The notes under the pieces were generated by a model, which was not told the origin of the DNA, ran no database searches, and worked only from the letters and a program-made list of their open reading frames with translations. Source: Maribacter sp. (GTDB taxonomy: Bacteria; Bacteroidota; Bacteroidia; Flavobacteriales; Flavobacteriaceae). Taken from it: 64,000 nucleotides of DNA. The position numbers were made by a program, and so were the translations under genes. Position 1 is the first letter of the stretch. Each line of letters begins with the position of its first letter. Location of the stretch: the NCBI GenBank assembly GCA_011050675.1, contig DRFI01000029.1, positions 154,808 through 218,807 of the forward strand. The letters run 5' to 3'. This document shows, in pieces, positions 45,162 to 53,312 of the stretch.

Positions 45162-46604
45162 TTAATATCCCGCGTTTTGTGTTAGAAGACCACCGCTTAT
45201 ATTTATTTCTCTTGCTGGAATAGGCAATAATAATTTTCTTGCATCAAATACATATCCCATTTCTACAGAATGAGCACTTAATACTGATTCAGCAACACCG
45301 AACCTAAGTAAATCGAACCAACGTTGATTCTCGAATGCTAATTCTACTCTTCTTTCAACTAAAAGATCTTCTTTTGTAATTGCGGAAACAGTTGCTGTTA
45401 AGCCAGCTCTATCTCTTACCGCTTGGAAAGAAGATAATGCAGCAGCATTTGTTGTTGATGCACCACCTGCCATAATAGCTTCTACATGCATTAAAAGTAC
45501 ATCTGCATAACGTAGAGCAATGTAATCGTTTCCAGCATCACGTGCACTTGAACCATAAGAAGGTGGTGAAGTTGTGATATCGGATCCGTCAGGTAAAAAT
45601 TTAATTACTTCATTTGATGTTCCAAAAGTAATATATGATTCAGCCGTTCTATTACCCCCAAACGCAGCAAAGTCTAAAACTAAATTTTCATTAACAATGT
45701 TTTGACCGTCTTCTGAACCGGCACGTGTTGAAGAAGTAAATTCAGATGAAAAACTTTGACTTTCAGCACTATTACCTGTCTCATATTGAACAGCAAAAAT
45801 AATTTCGTTATTCAATTCATTATAAAAGACATCATGAAAATTACCTTCTAAAGCAAAATCAGAACTATTAACAATAGCCTCACATAATTGCTGTGCAGCA
45901 GCGTAATCTGGACTATCTAATGACAAGTAAACCTTTGCCAAGATACCTTGAGCAGCCGCTTTTGATGCTCTTGATTTTGAAGAATTGTCCAAAGCGCTAG
46001 CAGCTTCTTCCAAATCAGTTATGATTTGATCGTAAACTTGTGCTATTGGAATTCTAGTAAATAGAGATTCATTATCTGTAGGACCTACTACTGAAGTTAC
46101 TAATGGCACTGCACCGAACATTCTAACTAATTTAAAATAAGCATAAGCTCTTAAAAATTTTGCTTCGGCAGTATACCTTGCTCGATTGCTTTCGTCTGCA
46201 ACATCAATAAAATCTAAGATGTTGTTAGCTCTAAAAATAACTTCATACATAGAAGCATAATAATCTTCAGACTCAACATTATTAGCATTTACTACATACC
46301 TGTGAAAATCAGCCTTAGAGCCTTCAAGTGTTGCATTTCTTGTATTATCTGTACGGTGCTCTGTTAAAAGGTGCTCAAATTGCACACCTCTATTGAAATC
46401 ACCGATGTTAGATTCTGTATTACTGTTAACACCTTGAAGGGCATCATAAATTCCATAAACCCCAGACAACACGTCTGCATCAGATTGAAAGAACCCATCT
46501 ACGGCAACTGCCGTATCTGGCAATGGATTTAAAAATTCCTCAGTATCACAGGAAACAAAAACGGACACTGTTACGGCAAAAATTATATATTTTATATGTT
46601 TCAT
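45162..46604 (-). CDS. SusD/RagB-family nutrient-binding outer-membrane lipoprotein
   Basis: The 480-residue protein has a lipoprotein signal (VSVFVSCDTEEFLNPLP, Cys19) with acidic residues after Cys. The SusD alpha-helical TPR-like scaffold shows FRANNILDFID, ARYTAEAKFLRAYAYFKLVRMFG and DYIALRYADVLLMHVEA. The C-terminal FENQRWFDLLRF and GYVFDARKLLLPIPAREI complete the family pattern. SusD forms the lid of the SusC pore and binds oligosaccharides. The gene is 17 bp after susC. Alginate oligosaccharides are the inferred ligand because of the PL7 genes. Confidence 0.96.
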   Translation of the reverse strand: MKHIKYIIFAVTVSVFVSCDTEEFLNPLPDTAVAVDGFFQSDADVLSGVYGIYDALQGVNSNTESNIGDFNRGVQFEHLLTEHRTDNTRNATLEGSKADFHRYVVNANNVESEDYYASMYEVIFRANNILDFIDVADESNRARYTAEAKFLRAYAYFKLVRMFGAVPLVTSVVGPTDNESLFTRIPIAQVYDQIITDLEEAASALDNSSKSRASKAAAQGILAKVYLSLDSPDYAAAQQLCEAIVNSSDFALEGNFHDVFYNELNNEIIFAVQYETGNSAESQSFSSEFTSSTRAGSEDGQNIVNENLVLDFAAFGGNRTAESYITFGTSNEVIKFLPDGSDITTSPPSYGSSARDAGNDYIALRYADVLLMHVEAIMAGGASTTNAAALSSFQAVRDRAGLTATVSAITKEDLLVERRVELAFENQRWFDLLRFGVAESVLSAHSVEMGYVFDARKLLLPIPAREINISGGLLTQNAGY

Positions 46605-46621
46605 TGTTTGTTTTTTTTAGA

Positions 46622-49600
46622 TTAAAAGTCAACGTTAAGACCGAATGTTACCGTTCTAAAGATTGGCGTACCCGCTCTTTGAGACCCGTAAGCTCTTGGA
46701 TTGCTACCATCGATATGTTCTGGGTTAAAACCGTGATAATCATCAGCAGTTATATAAAGCAAATTCTGAGCTGTAGCATAAACTCTTAAGCCAGCAACAC
46801 CTATACGGTCTGTTACATCATTTGGTAGATTATACCCAAGGTTTACATTACGTAAAGAGAAGTAGTCTGCGCTTGCAATAACATCGCTCGTCAATACTTT
46901 TTCTTGAATGAATGAAACATCGGACACAAGACCATTAGCAACCGCCTCTAACTCTCCTCCACTTCTTGTTCTGTTACCAAACCAATTGTAGAAATATTGA
47001 TCTCCAATATTATTAACTTGAGCACCTAAGCTTCCTTGAACCATAAAAGAAAAATCAAAGTTCCCAACTTTAAACTCATTGGTGAAACTATATACTAAAT
47101 CTGGATAAGGGCTTCCTAATATGGTCTTGTCTTCTTCAGTAATTAAACCATCACCATTTAAATCTTTTACAATAGTATCATCAGATTGACCGTTGATCCT
47201 GTTCCAAGGACTATCAACATATGTTGTTCTAAAAGAAGTTTCATTAAACGCTTCTTCATCAACTACGTAACCCCAAAAAGAAGATATTGGCTCACCTATT
47301 CTATTAATCCATTGAGAATTTCTACCATAATCATCCTCAATTAAAGCATTGTTAGAATCGCCAAAACTTAATAATTCATTGGCATTGGTAGAAGCAATTA
47401 CTGTAGAATTCCAAGAGAATTTTTCATTAGAAATATTTCTAGTTCTCAATTCAAGTTCAAAACCTTTATTTTGAACTTCACCTAAATTTACAATACCACT
47501 ATTAAACCCAGATATGTAAGAAACTGGGTTATTCAATAATAATTCATCACTTGTTCTTTTGTAGTAATCAACAGAACCAGATACTATGTTACCGAAAAAT
47601 CCGTAATCCAAACCAATAGTCAATTCTTTCGAAGCTTCCCATTGTAATAATGTATTTGCTATATTTAATGGTGAAACACCTGCAGCGATACTACCATTAT
47701 CAATTGAATTAGAATTCTGTAATAACGCCAAGTAAGGCCATGCGTTTACAATATCATCACCTACATTAAAATTCTCTGCTCCGGTAAGACCATAACTAGC
47801 TCTAAATTTTAACGTATTAACAGCGTCACTATCTAATAAGAAATTTTCCTTAGCAACATTCCAACCTAAAGATACGGCTGGGAAGTTACCCCATTTAGAA
47901 TCTATTCCAAAAACAGAACTACCATCACGTCTAAATGAAGCATTCAATAAATACTTTCCTTTATATGCATAGTTAACTCTAGCGAAATAACCCAACTTCT
48001 TAAGTTCTGTGTTAATTTCTGTAGGAAGATCTACTAAAGTTGCTCCTTGAAAATTCTTAAGTAAGTCATTTGAAAATCCACTACCTGTAGTAATACTTTC
48101 TTCTGATGTTCTTTTTTGAATTGTAGCACCTAACAATAAATTTAGATCATGATCGTCATTAAATGTTTTAGTGTAATTTAAAGTATTATCAGAAATAACT
48201 CTAGTTCTAAATCTATTAGCTAAATAATAAGAAGCTCTTGAATTACCACTAGCATGATTTAATACACCATCATACCTAGTTCTTTTTCTTTGCTCAAGAG
48301 TTACACCTAAAGATGTTTTAGCAGTAAGCCCATCAAGAAGCTCATAACTTAAATAAGTAGAGCCAAATAATTTAGTATTATACTCGAAATGTTCTCTTTC
48401 TACATACTGTGCGTATGGGTTAGAATCACCAGAAGTACGTGGTCTACTATCATTTCCATCTCCGTTTACATCTAACTCAACAAGATGATTTTCATAAAAG
48501 TAATCCCCTACTCCAACATCTGGGTAAACATCTCTATTTATAAATTGTAATGATTCTTCTGTATGATATATTGGCAACCAAGGAGATTGACGTGTAGGAT
48601 TGTGAATTGATGTAGGCAATCTTCTTTGCTTAGTGTAAGAAGGTGTAGCTCTAATACCAAATCTTGCCTTTTCTCCAATTTTTGAATCAACCTTCATGTT
48701 GGCTGAGAACAATTTGTAATCATCTGTAATAACAACACCTTCATCATGAAGATATCTTAAAGATGTACTAAATTTAGTATCCTCAGAACCACCTCTTGCA
48801 GATAAAGAATGACTTGTAATAGTTCCTCCATCAAAGAAAACATCTTGCCAATCTCTGTCAACACCAGTAGCTTTAACCAATAGTTGAGCATATTGAGTTT
48901 CATTAGAAAGTGTACCCGTAGCATCTAATTCTATTGCAGCCCAATCAGCTACACTTTTTTTATAATCATCGCTACCATGCGCACTTTTAATACCCGTATA
49001 GGTTTGGTAGCTGAATTTTGTTTTACCTGCTTTACCACTTTTCGTAGTTATAAGAATTACACCGTTAGAACCTTCACTACCATAAATTGCAGCAGAAGCC
49101 GCATCTTTTAATACTTCGAAAGATTCAACATCATTCATATCAAGATTACCAAGGAAGTCTGAACTTACAACAACTCCATCTATTACCAATGCAGGACCAG
49201 AGTCTGCGGTTACAGAACCAATACCTCTAATAGTAATGGTTGGAGCGCCACCAGCTTCAGCATTTGTTGCTTGGATATTTACACCAGATACTTGACCTAT
49301 TAATGCATCATCAACCCTTGATACCGCTATTTGATCTAAAGTTTCATTCGTTACTTTAGAAATAGAACCTGTTATAGTAGATTTCTTTTGTGTACCATAA
49401 CCAACCACTACAACTTCATCAAGTTGGCTAGCGTCTTCGTTTAATGTAATGTTGACAGTTTTTTGAGCAACAATAGCTACATTTTGAGTACTATACCCTA
49501 TATAAGAAATACGCACAATATCACCACTAGCTACTTGAATGGTAAAATTTCCGTCAAAATCACTTTGAGTACCTCTTGTTGTATTTGCTACAAGAATATT

Positions 49601-49726
49601 CGCACCAGGTATTGGTACATTGTTTGCATCTGCTACGGTACCTGATAGATCGTAGGTATCTTGTGCAAATAATTGAATGTTGACAAGCAACATTGCAACC
49701 ATAAAAATTTTCAGTTTAAAATTCAT
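46622..49726 (-). CDS. SusC/RagA-family TonB-linked outer-membrane transporter
   Basis: The 1034-residue protein has a signal peptide, a CarboxypepD_reg-like domain (about 25-105; GTVADANNVPIPGANILV) and the TonB-box region DEVVVVGYGTQKK. The plug (about 115-235) shows the SusC signature KDAASAAIYGSEGSNGVILITTK, seen as AAIYGSEGSNGVILI. A ~22-strand barrel ends in FGLNVDF. It imports oligosaccharides with energy from TonB-ExbBD. It is the first gene of the PUL operon. A long leader with hairpins and three operator-like repeats lies upstream. Confidence 0.97.
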   Translation of the reverse strand: MNFKLKIFMVAMLLVNIQLFAQDTYDLSGTVADANNVPIPGANILVANTTRGTQSDFDGNFTIQVASGDIVRISYIGYSTQNVAIVAQKTVNITLNEDASQLDEVVVVGYGTQKKSTITGSISKVTNETLDQIAVSRVDDALIGQVSGVNIQATNAEAGGAPTITIRGIGSVTADSGPALVIDGVVVSSDFLGNLDMNDVESFEVLKDAASAAIYGSEGSNGVILITTKSGKAGKTKFSYQTYTGIKSAHGSDDYKKSVADWAAIELDATGTLSNETQYAQLLVKATGVDRDWQDVFFDGGTITSHSLSARGGSEDTKFSTSLRYLHDEGVVITDDYKLFSANMKVDSKIGEKARFGIRATPSYTKQRRLPTSIHNPTRQSPWLPIYHTEESLQFINRDVYPDVGVGDYFYENHLVELDVNGDGNDSRPRTSGDSNPYAQYVEREHFEYNTKLFGSTYLSYELLDGLTAKTSLGVTLEQRKRTRYDGVLNHASGNSRASYYLANRFRTRVISDNTLNYTKTFNDDHDLNLLLGATIQKRTSEESITTGSGFSNDLLKNFQGATLVDLPTEINTELKKLGYFARVNYAYKGKYLLNASFRRDGSSVFGIDSKWGNFPAVSLGWNVAKENFLLDSDAVNTLKFRASYGLTGAENFNVGDDIVNAWPYLALLQNSNSIDNGSIAAGVSPLNIANTLLQWEASKELTIGLDYGFFGNIVSGSVDYYKRTSDELLLNNPVSYISGFNSGIVNLGEVQNKGFELELRTRNISNEKFSWNSTVIASTNANELLSFGDSNNALIEDDYGRNSQWINRIGEPISSFWGYVVDEEAFNETSFRTTYVDSPWNRINGQSDDTIVKDLNGDGLITEEDKTILGSPYPDLVYSFTNEFKVGNFDFSFMVQGSLGAQVNNIGDQYFYNWFGNRTRSGGELEAVANGLVSDVSFIQEKVLTSDVIASADYFSLRNVNLGYNLPNDVTDRIGVAGLRVYATAQNLLYITADDYHGFNPEHIDGSNPRAYGSQRAGTPIFRTVTFGLNVDF

Positions 49727-49909
49727 CTGTGTTAAATTAAGTTAGTTCTATTGAATTGGCATTTGCCAGCTTTTTGATCTACTTAAAATGCGAGTACTTA
49801 TTTCGCATCATAATCTCTAATTTACCAATTCACACATTTTCATTTTAAATCAATGAAAATCCCTATTTTTACAGGAAATGTGTTTATAGTAATATTTACA
49901 TGTTTGTGT

Positions 49910-49935
49910 ATTACTTCCCTTCGAAATGAAGTAAT
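49910..49935. other. Hairpin in the susC leader
   Basis: ATTACTTC at 49910-49917 pairs with GAAGTAAT at 49928-49935 across a 10-base loop. A T-run follows on the plus strand. In minus-strand mRNA it would be the hairpin nearer the susC start. Confidence 0.4.
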
Positions 49936-49944
49936 TTTTTTATT

Positions 49945-49976
49945 AAAAAGGATGGGCGAGCACCCGTCCTTTTTTT
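49945..49976. terminator. Terminator-like hairpin in the susC leader
   Basis: AAAAGGATGGG pairs with CCCGTCCTTTT with one G-T wobble and a 6-base loop, with T-runs on both strands. It lies between the putative susC promoter and the gene, so it may act as a leader attenuator; it may instead be a plain terminator of another transcript. Confidence 0.5.
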
Positions 49977-50047
49977 ATGCAATTTCTTCTAAGGCTTCAT
50001 GTCTCATTTTTTAGTTAATATTGGATTGCTATTAATTTCATTTTAAC

Positions 50048-50086
50048 TGGTTTACCAAATTGGTTCGTCAAATTGGTTTACCAAAT
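50048..50086. repeat. Three 13-bp tandem operator-like repeats upstream of susC
   Basis: TGGTTTACCAAAT at 50048-50060, TGGTTCGTCAAAT at 50061-50073 and TGGTTTACCAAAT at 50074-50086 follow one another without spacing. Each carries a TGGT..ACCA-like dyad; copies 1 and 3 are identical. This fits an array for a GntR/FCD regulator such as the one at 39870-40577. Confidence 0.75.
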
Positions 50087-50214
50087 ATATGTTATTATAT
50101 TGTTAAAAAAAATTACTTTGACGATTTACAGCCTTTTATATTATCATTTCCTATAAATTTTCTAGCAAATTTTATACAATTGATAATATCTTAGGATTTC
50201 TAGCTGTAAAAAGA

Positions 50215-50248
50215 AAACGGCTTAAAACATTAATGTTTTAAGCCGTTT
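50215..50248. other. 34-bp perfect palindrome
   Basis: Bases 50215-50231 (AAACGGCTTAAAACATT) are exactly complementary to 50232-50248 with no spacer. The minus strand continues into a U-rich tract (TTTTCTTTTT), so it may be a terminator for minus-strand transcripts; a protein-binding site is the alternative. Confidence 0.55.
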
Positions 50249-50596
50249 GAAATAGAATACCAAATCTAGAATATCATGTTCTACCCCTGTACACACAGTT
50301 ATCAATTTATTGTTATAATTTTATCAGATTTAACAGTTAATCCAAATAAAGCTATAATATGTAACTCCTGTATTTGAATAAAATTTATTATTATCCTAAA
50401 TGAAGTAGTTATGATTCTATAATAAAAAAAGGATGTTTTCTAATCCTAATACGGCACTAGAAAAGGATTTAATTTGAAACCCTAAACCTTCAAATTTATT
50501 AGCGAAAAATTTGAATATTAAGTATCGTTAAAACTATTGTTGGAATATGATAAAAAAGGGAAGTAAAGTATGAGTTACTAAACATATAAAAATAAA

Positions 50597-50626
50597 AAAA
50601 GGCTTTCATTTTCATGAAAGCCTTTT
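50597..50626 (-). terminator. Rho-independent terminator after tRNA-Val(UAC)
   Basis: Stem AAAAGGCTTTCAT/ATGAAAGCCTTTT with a 4-base loop and a U-tract in the minus direction, 7 nt beyond the tRNA 3' end. Confidence 0.85.
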
Positions 50627-50632
50627 AACCTG

Positions 50633-50707
50633 TGGGCCCTACTGGATTCGAACCAGTGACCCCCTGCTTGTAAGGCAGGTGCTCTGAACCAACTGAGCTA
50701 AGAGCCC
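50633..50707 (-). tRNA. tRNA-Val (anticodon UAC)
   Basis: A 75-nt cloverleaf on the minus strand: acceptor GGGCTCT with AGGGCCC (one G-U pair), TTAGCTCAGTTGGTT D-arm, anticodon stem CCTGC/GCAGG with loop CTTACAA (anticodon TAC) and GGTTCGAATCC T-arm. It shares the D-arm and most of the T-arm with the tRNA-Val at 38252-38326. Confidence 0.93.
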
Positions 50708-50718
50708 CAAAAGGAGTG

Positions 50719-50747
50719 CAAATATATAATACTTTTACATTCCACAA
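50719..50747 (-). promoter_or_regulatory. Promoter of tRNA-Val(UAC)
   Basis: On the minus strand, TTG (50747-50745), an 18-bp spacer and TATATTTG (50726-50719) match the Bacteroidota sigma-ABfr consensus. It ends 11 bp before the mature tRNA 5' end. Confidence 0.7.
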
Positions 50748-50766
50748 AAGAAAAATCAATAAAATT

Positions 50767-51978
50767 TTAAAGAACTTCTGAGACAACGAAATTACTACCG
50801 CCTACATAAATGAAATCATTCATTTTCGCCTCTTTTTTTGCTGCGTTAAATGCCTTATTTACAGACTCATAAATGTTACCTTTAAAATCTTGTTCATAAA
50901 ACATATCTGCTAAAATATTTTCGTCTAAACCTCTAAATATTTTTGGTTTGCAAAAATAATAACTGGCATTTTTAGGAAATAACGGTATAATTTTCCTGAT
51001 ATCCTTATCCTTTACAAAACCTAATACAATATGAAGCTTATTAAAATCTTGTTCTTTCAACTGATCTAATACGAGAGATATTCCCTCTTTATTATGAGCC
51101 GTATCACATATTATAGTTGGTTCTTTTCCTAGTTGCTGCCAACGACCCATCAAACTAGTATTCTCCACCACGCTTTCCAAACCTTGTGCAATATGACTAG
51201 TAGTAACCTTAAAATGATTTAAAGCACTTAGAGCAGCTAAAACCCCTTTAATATTTTTCTTTTGGTAAGAACCAAGTAGACCAATCTTATAATCAGGGTA
51301 TTCCTTTTCATCCGCAAAAATAATTTCAGCATCTTTCTCCTTAGCAATAGCATTGAAAACTGGCGCAGTCTCTTCGTTATACTCACTAATGACTACAGGT
51401 ACCCCAGGTTTAATAATTCCAGCTTTTTCTTTAGCTATTAAAGGAATTGTATCACCTAACATATCAGTATGATCTAAACCTATATTTGTAATTAAACTTA
51501 CCTCTGGCTTAATAATATTAGTAGAGTCTAACCTACCCCCCAAACCGACTTCTATGATTGCTATATCTACTAATTCTTCAGCGAAATAAGAAAATGCCAT
51601 GCCCACGGTCATTTCAAAAAAAGAAAGATTGTGCGATTTAAAATACGACTGGTTATCAGCAATAAAATCGACTACCCGATTTTTGCCTATTTTTTTGCCA
51701 TTAATACGAATTCGTTCTCTAAAATCTTTTAAATGTGGAGAGGTGTATAAACCTACTTTGTACCCTGCTTCTTGTAAAACAGATGCTAGTAAATGGCTGC
51801 TAGAACCTTTTCCATTGGTACCTGCAACATGAATACTTTTAAATTTAGTATGTGGTTCATCTAAATGGCCTGCAAATGATATGATGCCATCTAGTTTAGA
51901 ATTAAAGGCTATTTTTCCTTTATTCTGATACATTGGAAGTTGAGCAAACATCCAATCTAAAGTCTCTTTATAGGTCAC
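50767..51978 (-). CDS. folC: Folylpolyglutamate synthase / dihydrofolate synthase
   Basis: The 403-residue Mur-ligase-fold enzyme adds glutamate to dihydropteroate and folates. The ATP loop GTNGKGSSSH, the EVGLGGRLDSTN motif, NIGLDHTDMLG and CDTAHNKEGI are all present. The start is a GTG at 51978 that overlaps the preceding tonB stop as GTGA. This is supported by the MTYKETLDWMFAQLPMYQ start typical of flavobacterial FolC. It is the last protein gene of the exbB-exbD-tonB-folC cluster and is followed by tRNA-Val(UAC). Confidence 0.95.
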   Translation of the reverse strand: MTYKETLDWMFAQLPMYQNKGKIAFNSKLDGIISFAGHLDEPHTKFKSIHVAGTNGKGSSSHLLASVLQEAGYKVGLYTSPHLKDFRERIRINGKKIGKNRVVDFIADNQSYFKSHNLSFFEMTVGMAFSYFAEELVDIAIIEVGLGGRLDSTNIIKPEVSLITNIGLDHTDMLGDTIPLIAKEKAGIIKPGVPVVISEYNEETAPVFNAIAKEKDAEIIFADEKEYPDYKIGLLGSYQKKNIKGVLAALSALNHFKVTTSHIAQGLESVVENTSLMGRWQQLGKEPTIICDTAHNKEGISLVLDQLKEQDFNKLHIVLGFVKDKDIRKIIPLFPKNASYYFCKPKIFRGLDENILADMFYEQDFKGNIYESVNKAFNAAKKEAKMNDFIYVGGSNFVVSEVL

Positions 51979-52916
51979 TCTCCTAATTTGAAGTTAACAA
52001 CAACAAAACCTACTTGTTGATTTGGAGCATTACTATCTAAATTCCATTTATGCATAAAGGCTGTCTTCTTCGCGGGCTCCAACAAGCATTTATTATTATT
52101 TGTGGTACCTCTAACGCCAGGTTCTGCACTTATAACATTACCGTTTCTATCTACAATAATCTTAACCACAACCCTACCAGACTCATTACACTCCTGTTGC
52201 ACTTTTCCTTTGTCCTTAAGCGTACGGCCATTCAATCCATACCCACCAGTACCGCTACCGCTAACCGGAGAGCCATAATAGCTAGTTGCATAAGGATCAC
52301 CATCCGGTTGCCCCTTATCCCCTGCGTTATTATCATCACCTTCGCTTCCAGAAGCCGTACCGTCAGATTTATTAAGTCCTCCCATCATTTCATCCAAAGC
52401 TTTCTTTTTGGCTTCTTGTTCTTGGCGAGCTTTATCTTCTGCGTCTTTCTTTTGCTGTGCAATTTTGGCTGCCTCAGCTTTTTTCTTGTTCTCTACTGCT
52501 TCTGCTTTCTTTTTTGCATCGGTGGCAGCCTCATCAGCTTTTCTTTTAGCTTCTTTAGCCTGATTGATTTTTATAGCCTCCTCCTTTTCTTGAGTCAAAA
52601 GTTTTTCAGCAGGCGATTCTTTCTCCGCCGCCGCCGCCGCCTCAACTTCTTCTATTGGCTCCTCTATCGCTTCTGCAACTTCTTGCTTAGTCGGCTCAAC
52701 TGGAGGTGTATCTAAAGGTTCTGATTGTATTTTCTCTTTTGGCTGAACTTTACCACTGCCAAATTCCATAGTACCAAAATTAACTGAAATACCATTTTCT
52801 TCTGGAGGGTCCATATAAGTAAGACCTATATAAAATAAAACCAACAAGAGCGCACTTAACAACAATGTGGTAAGTGTTAATGATTTCTTTTTATGTTTGG
52901 TATCTAAAAATGCCAT
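51975..52916 (-). CDS. TonB/TolA-like energy transducer
   Basis: The 313-residue protein has one N-terminal membrane segment (about 13-31) and a Pro/Glu region. A long Ala/Lys/Glu helical stretch (about 95-180; repeated KKKAEA and AAKIAQQ patterns) resembles TolA domain II. A Gly/Ser/Asp-rich linker leads to a C-terminal TonB-like domain (about 235-313, CNESGRVVVKIIVDRNGNV). With the upstream ExbB and ExbD it should form a proton-motive-force unit. Its length and helix make a TolA-like role equally possible. A GCC-type trinucleotide repeat codes for five alanines near residue 92-96. No gap separates it from exbD. Confidence 0.85.
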   Translation of the reverse strand: MAFLDTKHKKKSLTLTTLLLSALLLVLFYIGLTYMDPPEENGISVNFGTMEFGSGKVQPKEKIQSEPLDTPPVEPTKQEVAEAIEEPIEEVEAAAAAEKESPAEKLLTQEKEEAIKINQAKEAKRKADEAATDAKKKAEAVENKKKAEAAKIAQQKKDAEDKARQEQEAKKKALDEMMGGLNKSDGTASGSEGDDNNAGDKGQPDGDPYATSYYGSPVSGSGTGGYGLNGRTLKDKGKVQQECNESGRVVVKIIVDRNGNVISAEPGVRGTTNNNKCLLEPAKKTAFMHKWNLDSNAPNQQVGFVVVNFKLGE

Positions 52917-53303
52917 TTAATTTGGGCGTACAGCCAAAATAACCTTGTAATTATTTCTATTAGCGATGTCCATAACATTTACAGCCTCTTTAATAGCAAC
53001 GCTTTCTTCTGCTCTTAAAATTATGGTAGGACTATCTTGTCCTACCAAAGCTTTTTTCAATTCAATTTCTATGTACTCTCCATTAATTCGTTCATCATTA
53101 ACGAAATATTGAAGATTTTTATCGATACTTACCGATACGTTTTGCGTATTTGTTGATTTTCCTTTTGCCTTTGGAAGCAACAAATCTAAAGCGTTCGGAG
53201 AATTTGCAGTTAGCATGAAAAATACCAATAACAAGAATACTATATCCGTCATTGAAGACATGCTAAAGTCTGGACTTACTTTATTTCTTCCTTTTAATTT
53301 CAT
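52917..53303 (-). CDS. exbD: Biopolymer transport protein ExbD/TolR
   Basis: The 128-residue protein has one membrane helix (about 18-35) with the essential Asp in SSMTDIVFLLLVFFM, and a periplasmic domain (about 45-128) ending in YKVILAVRP. It forms the proton channel with ExbB. It sits between exbB and the TonB/TolA-like gene with almost no spacing (9 bp and 0 bp). Confidence 0.93.
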   Translation of the reverse strand: MKLKGRNKVSPDFSMSSMTDIVFLLLVFFMLTANSPNALDLLLPKAKGKSTNTQNVSVSIDKNLQYFVNDERINGEYIEIELKKALVGQDSPTIILRAEESVAIKEAVNVMDIANRNNYKVILAVRPN

Positions 53304-53312
53304 AGTACAAAA

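Larger units (their letters stand above)
49727..50632. other. Long leader/intergenic region upstream of susC
   Basis: This ~0.9-kb AT-rich stretch has no credible gene. From left to right it holds two hairpins (49910-49935 and 49945-49976), three 13-bp tandem operator-like repeats (50048-50086), a 34-bp perfect palindrome (50215-50248) and the terminator of tRNA-Val(UAC) (50597-50626). The susC start is about 320 bp from the repeats, so its mRNA probably has a long leader. Confidence 0.6.

Noticed and set aside
50048..50086. CRISPR-like repeat
   Set aside because: The three 13-mers have no spacers and no cas genes are nearby; they are operator-like tandem repeats.
38252..50707. Integrative element using tRNA-Val as attachment site
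   Set aside because: No integrase, excisionase or repeated tRNA 3' end flanking the block was found; I keep only the weaker claim of a tRNA-bounded island.
52050..52715. 221-codon plus-strand open frame opposite the TonB/TolA-like gene
   Set aside because: Antisense shadow of Ala/Lys/Glu-rich helix codons, giving Phe/Leu/Ser-rich nonsense.
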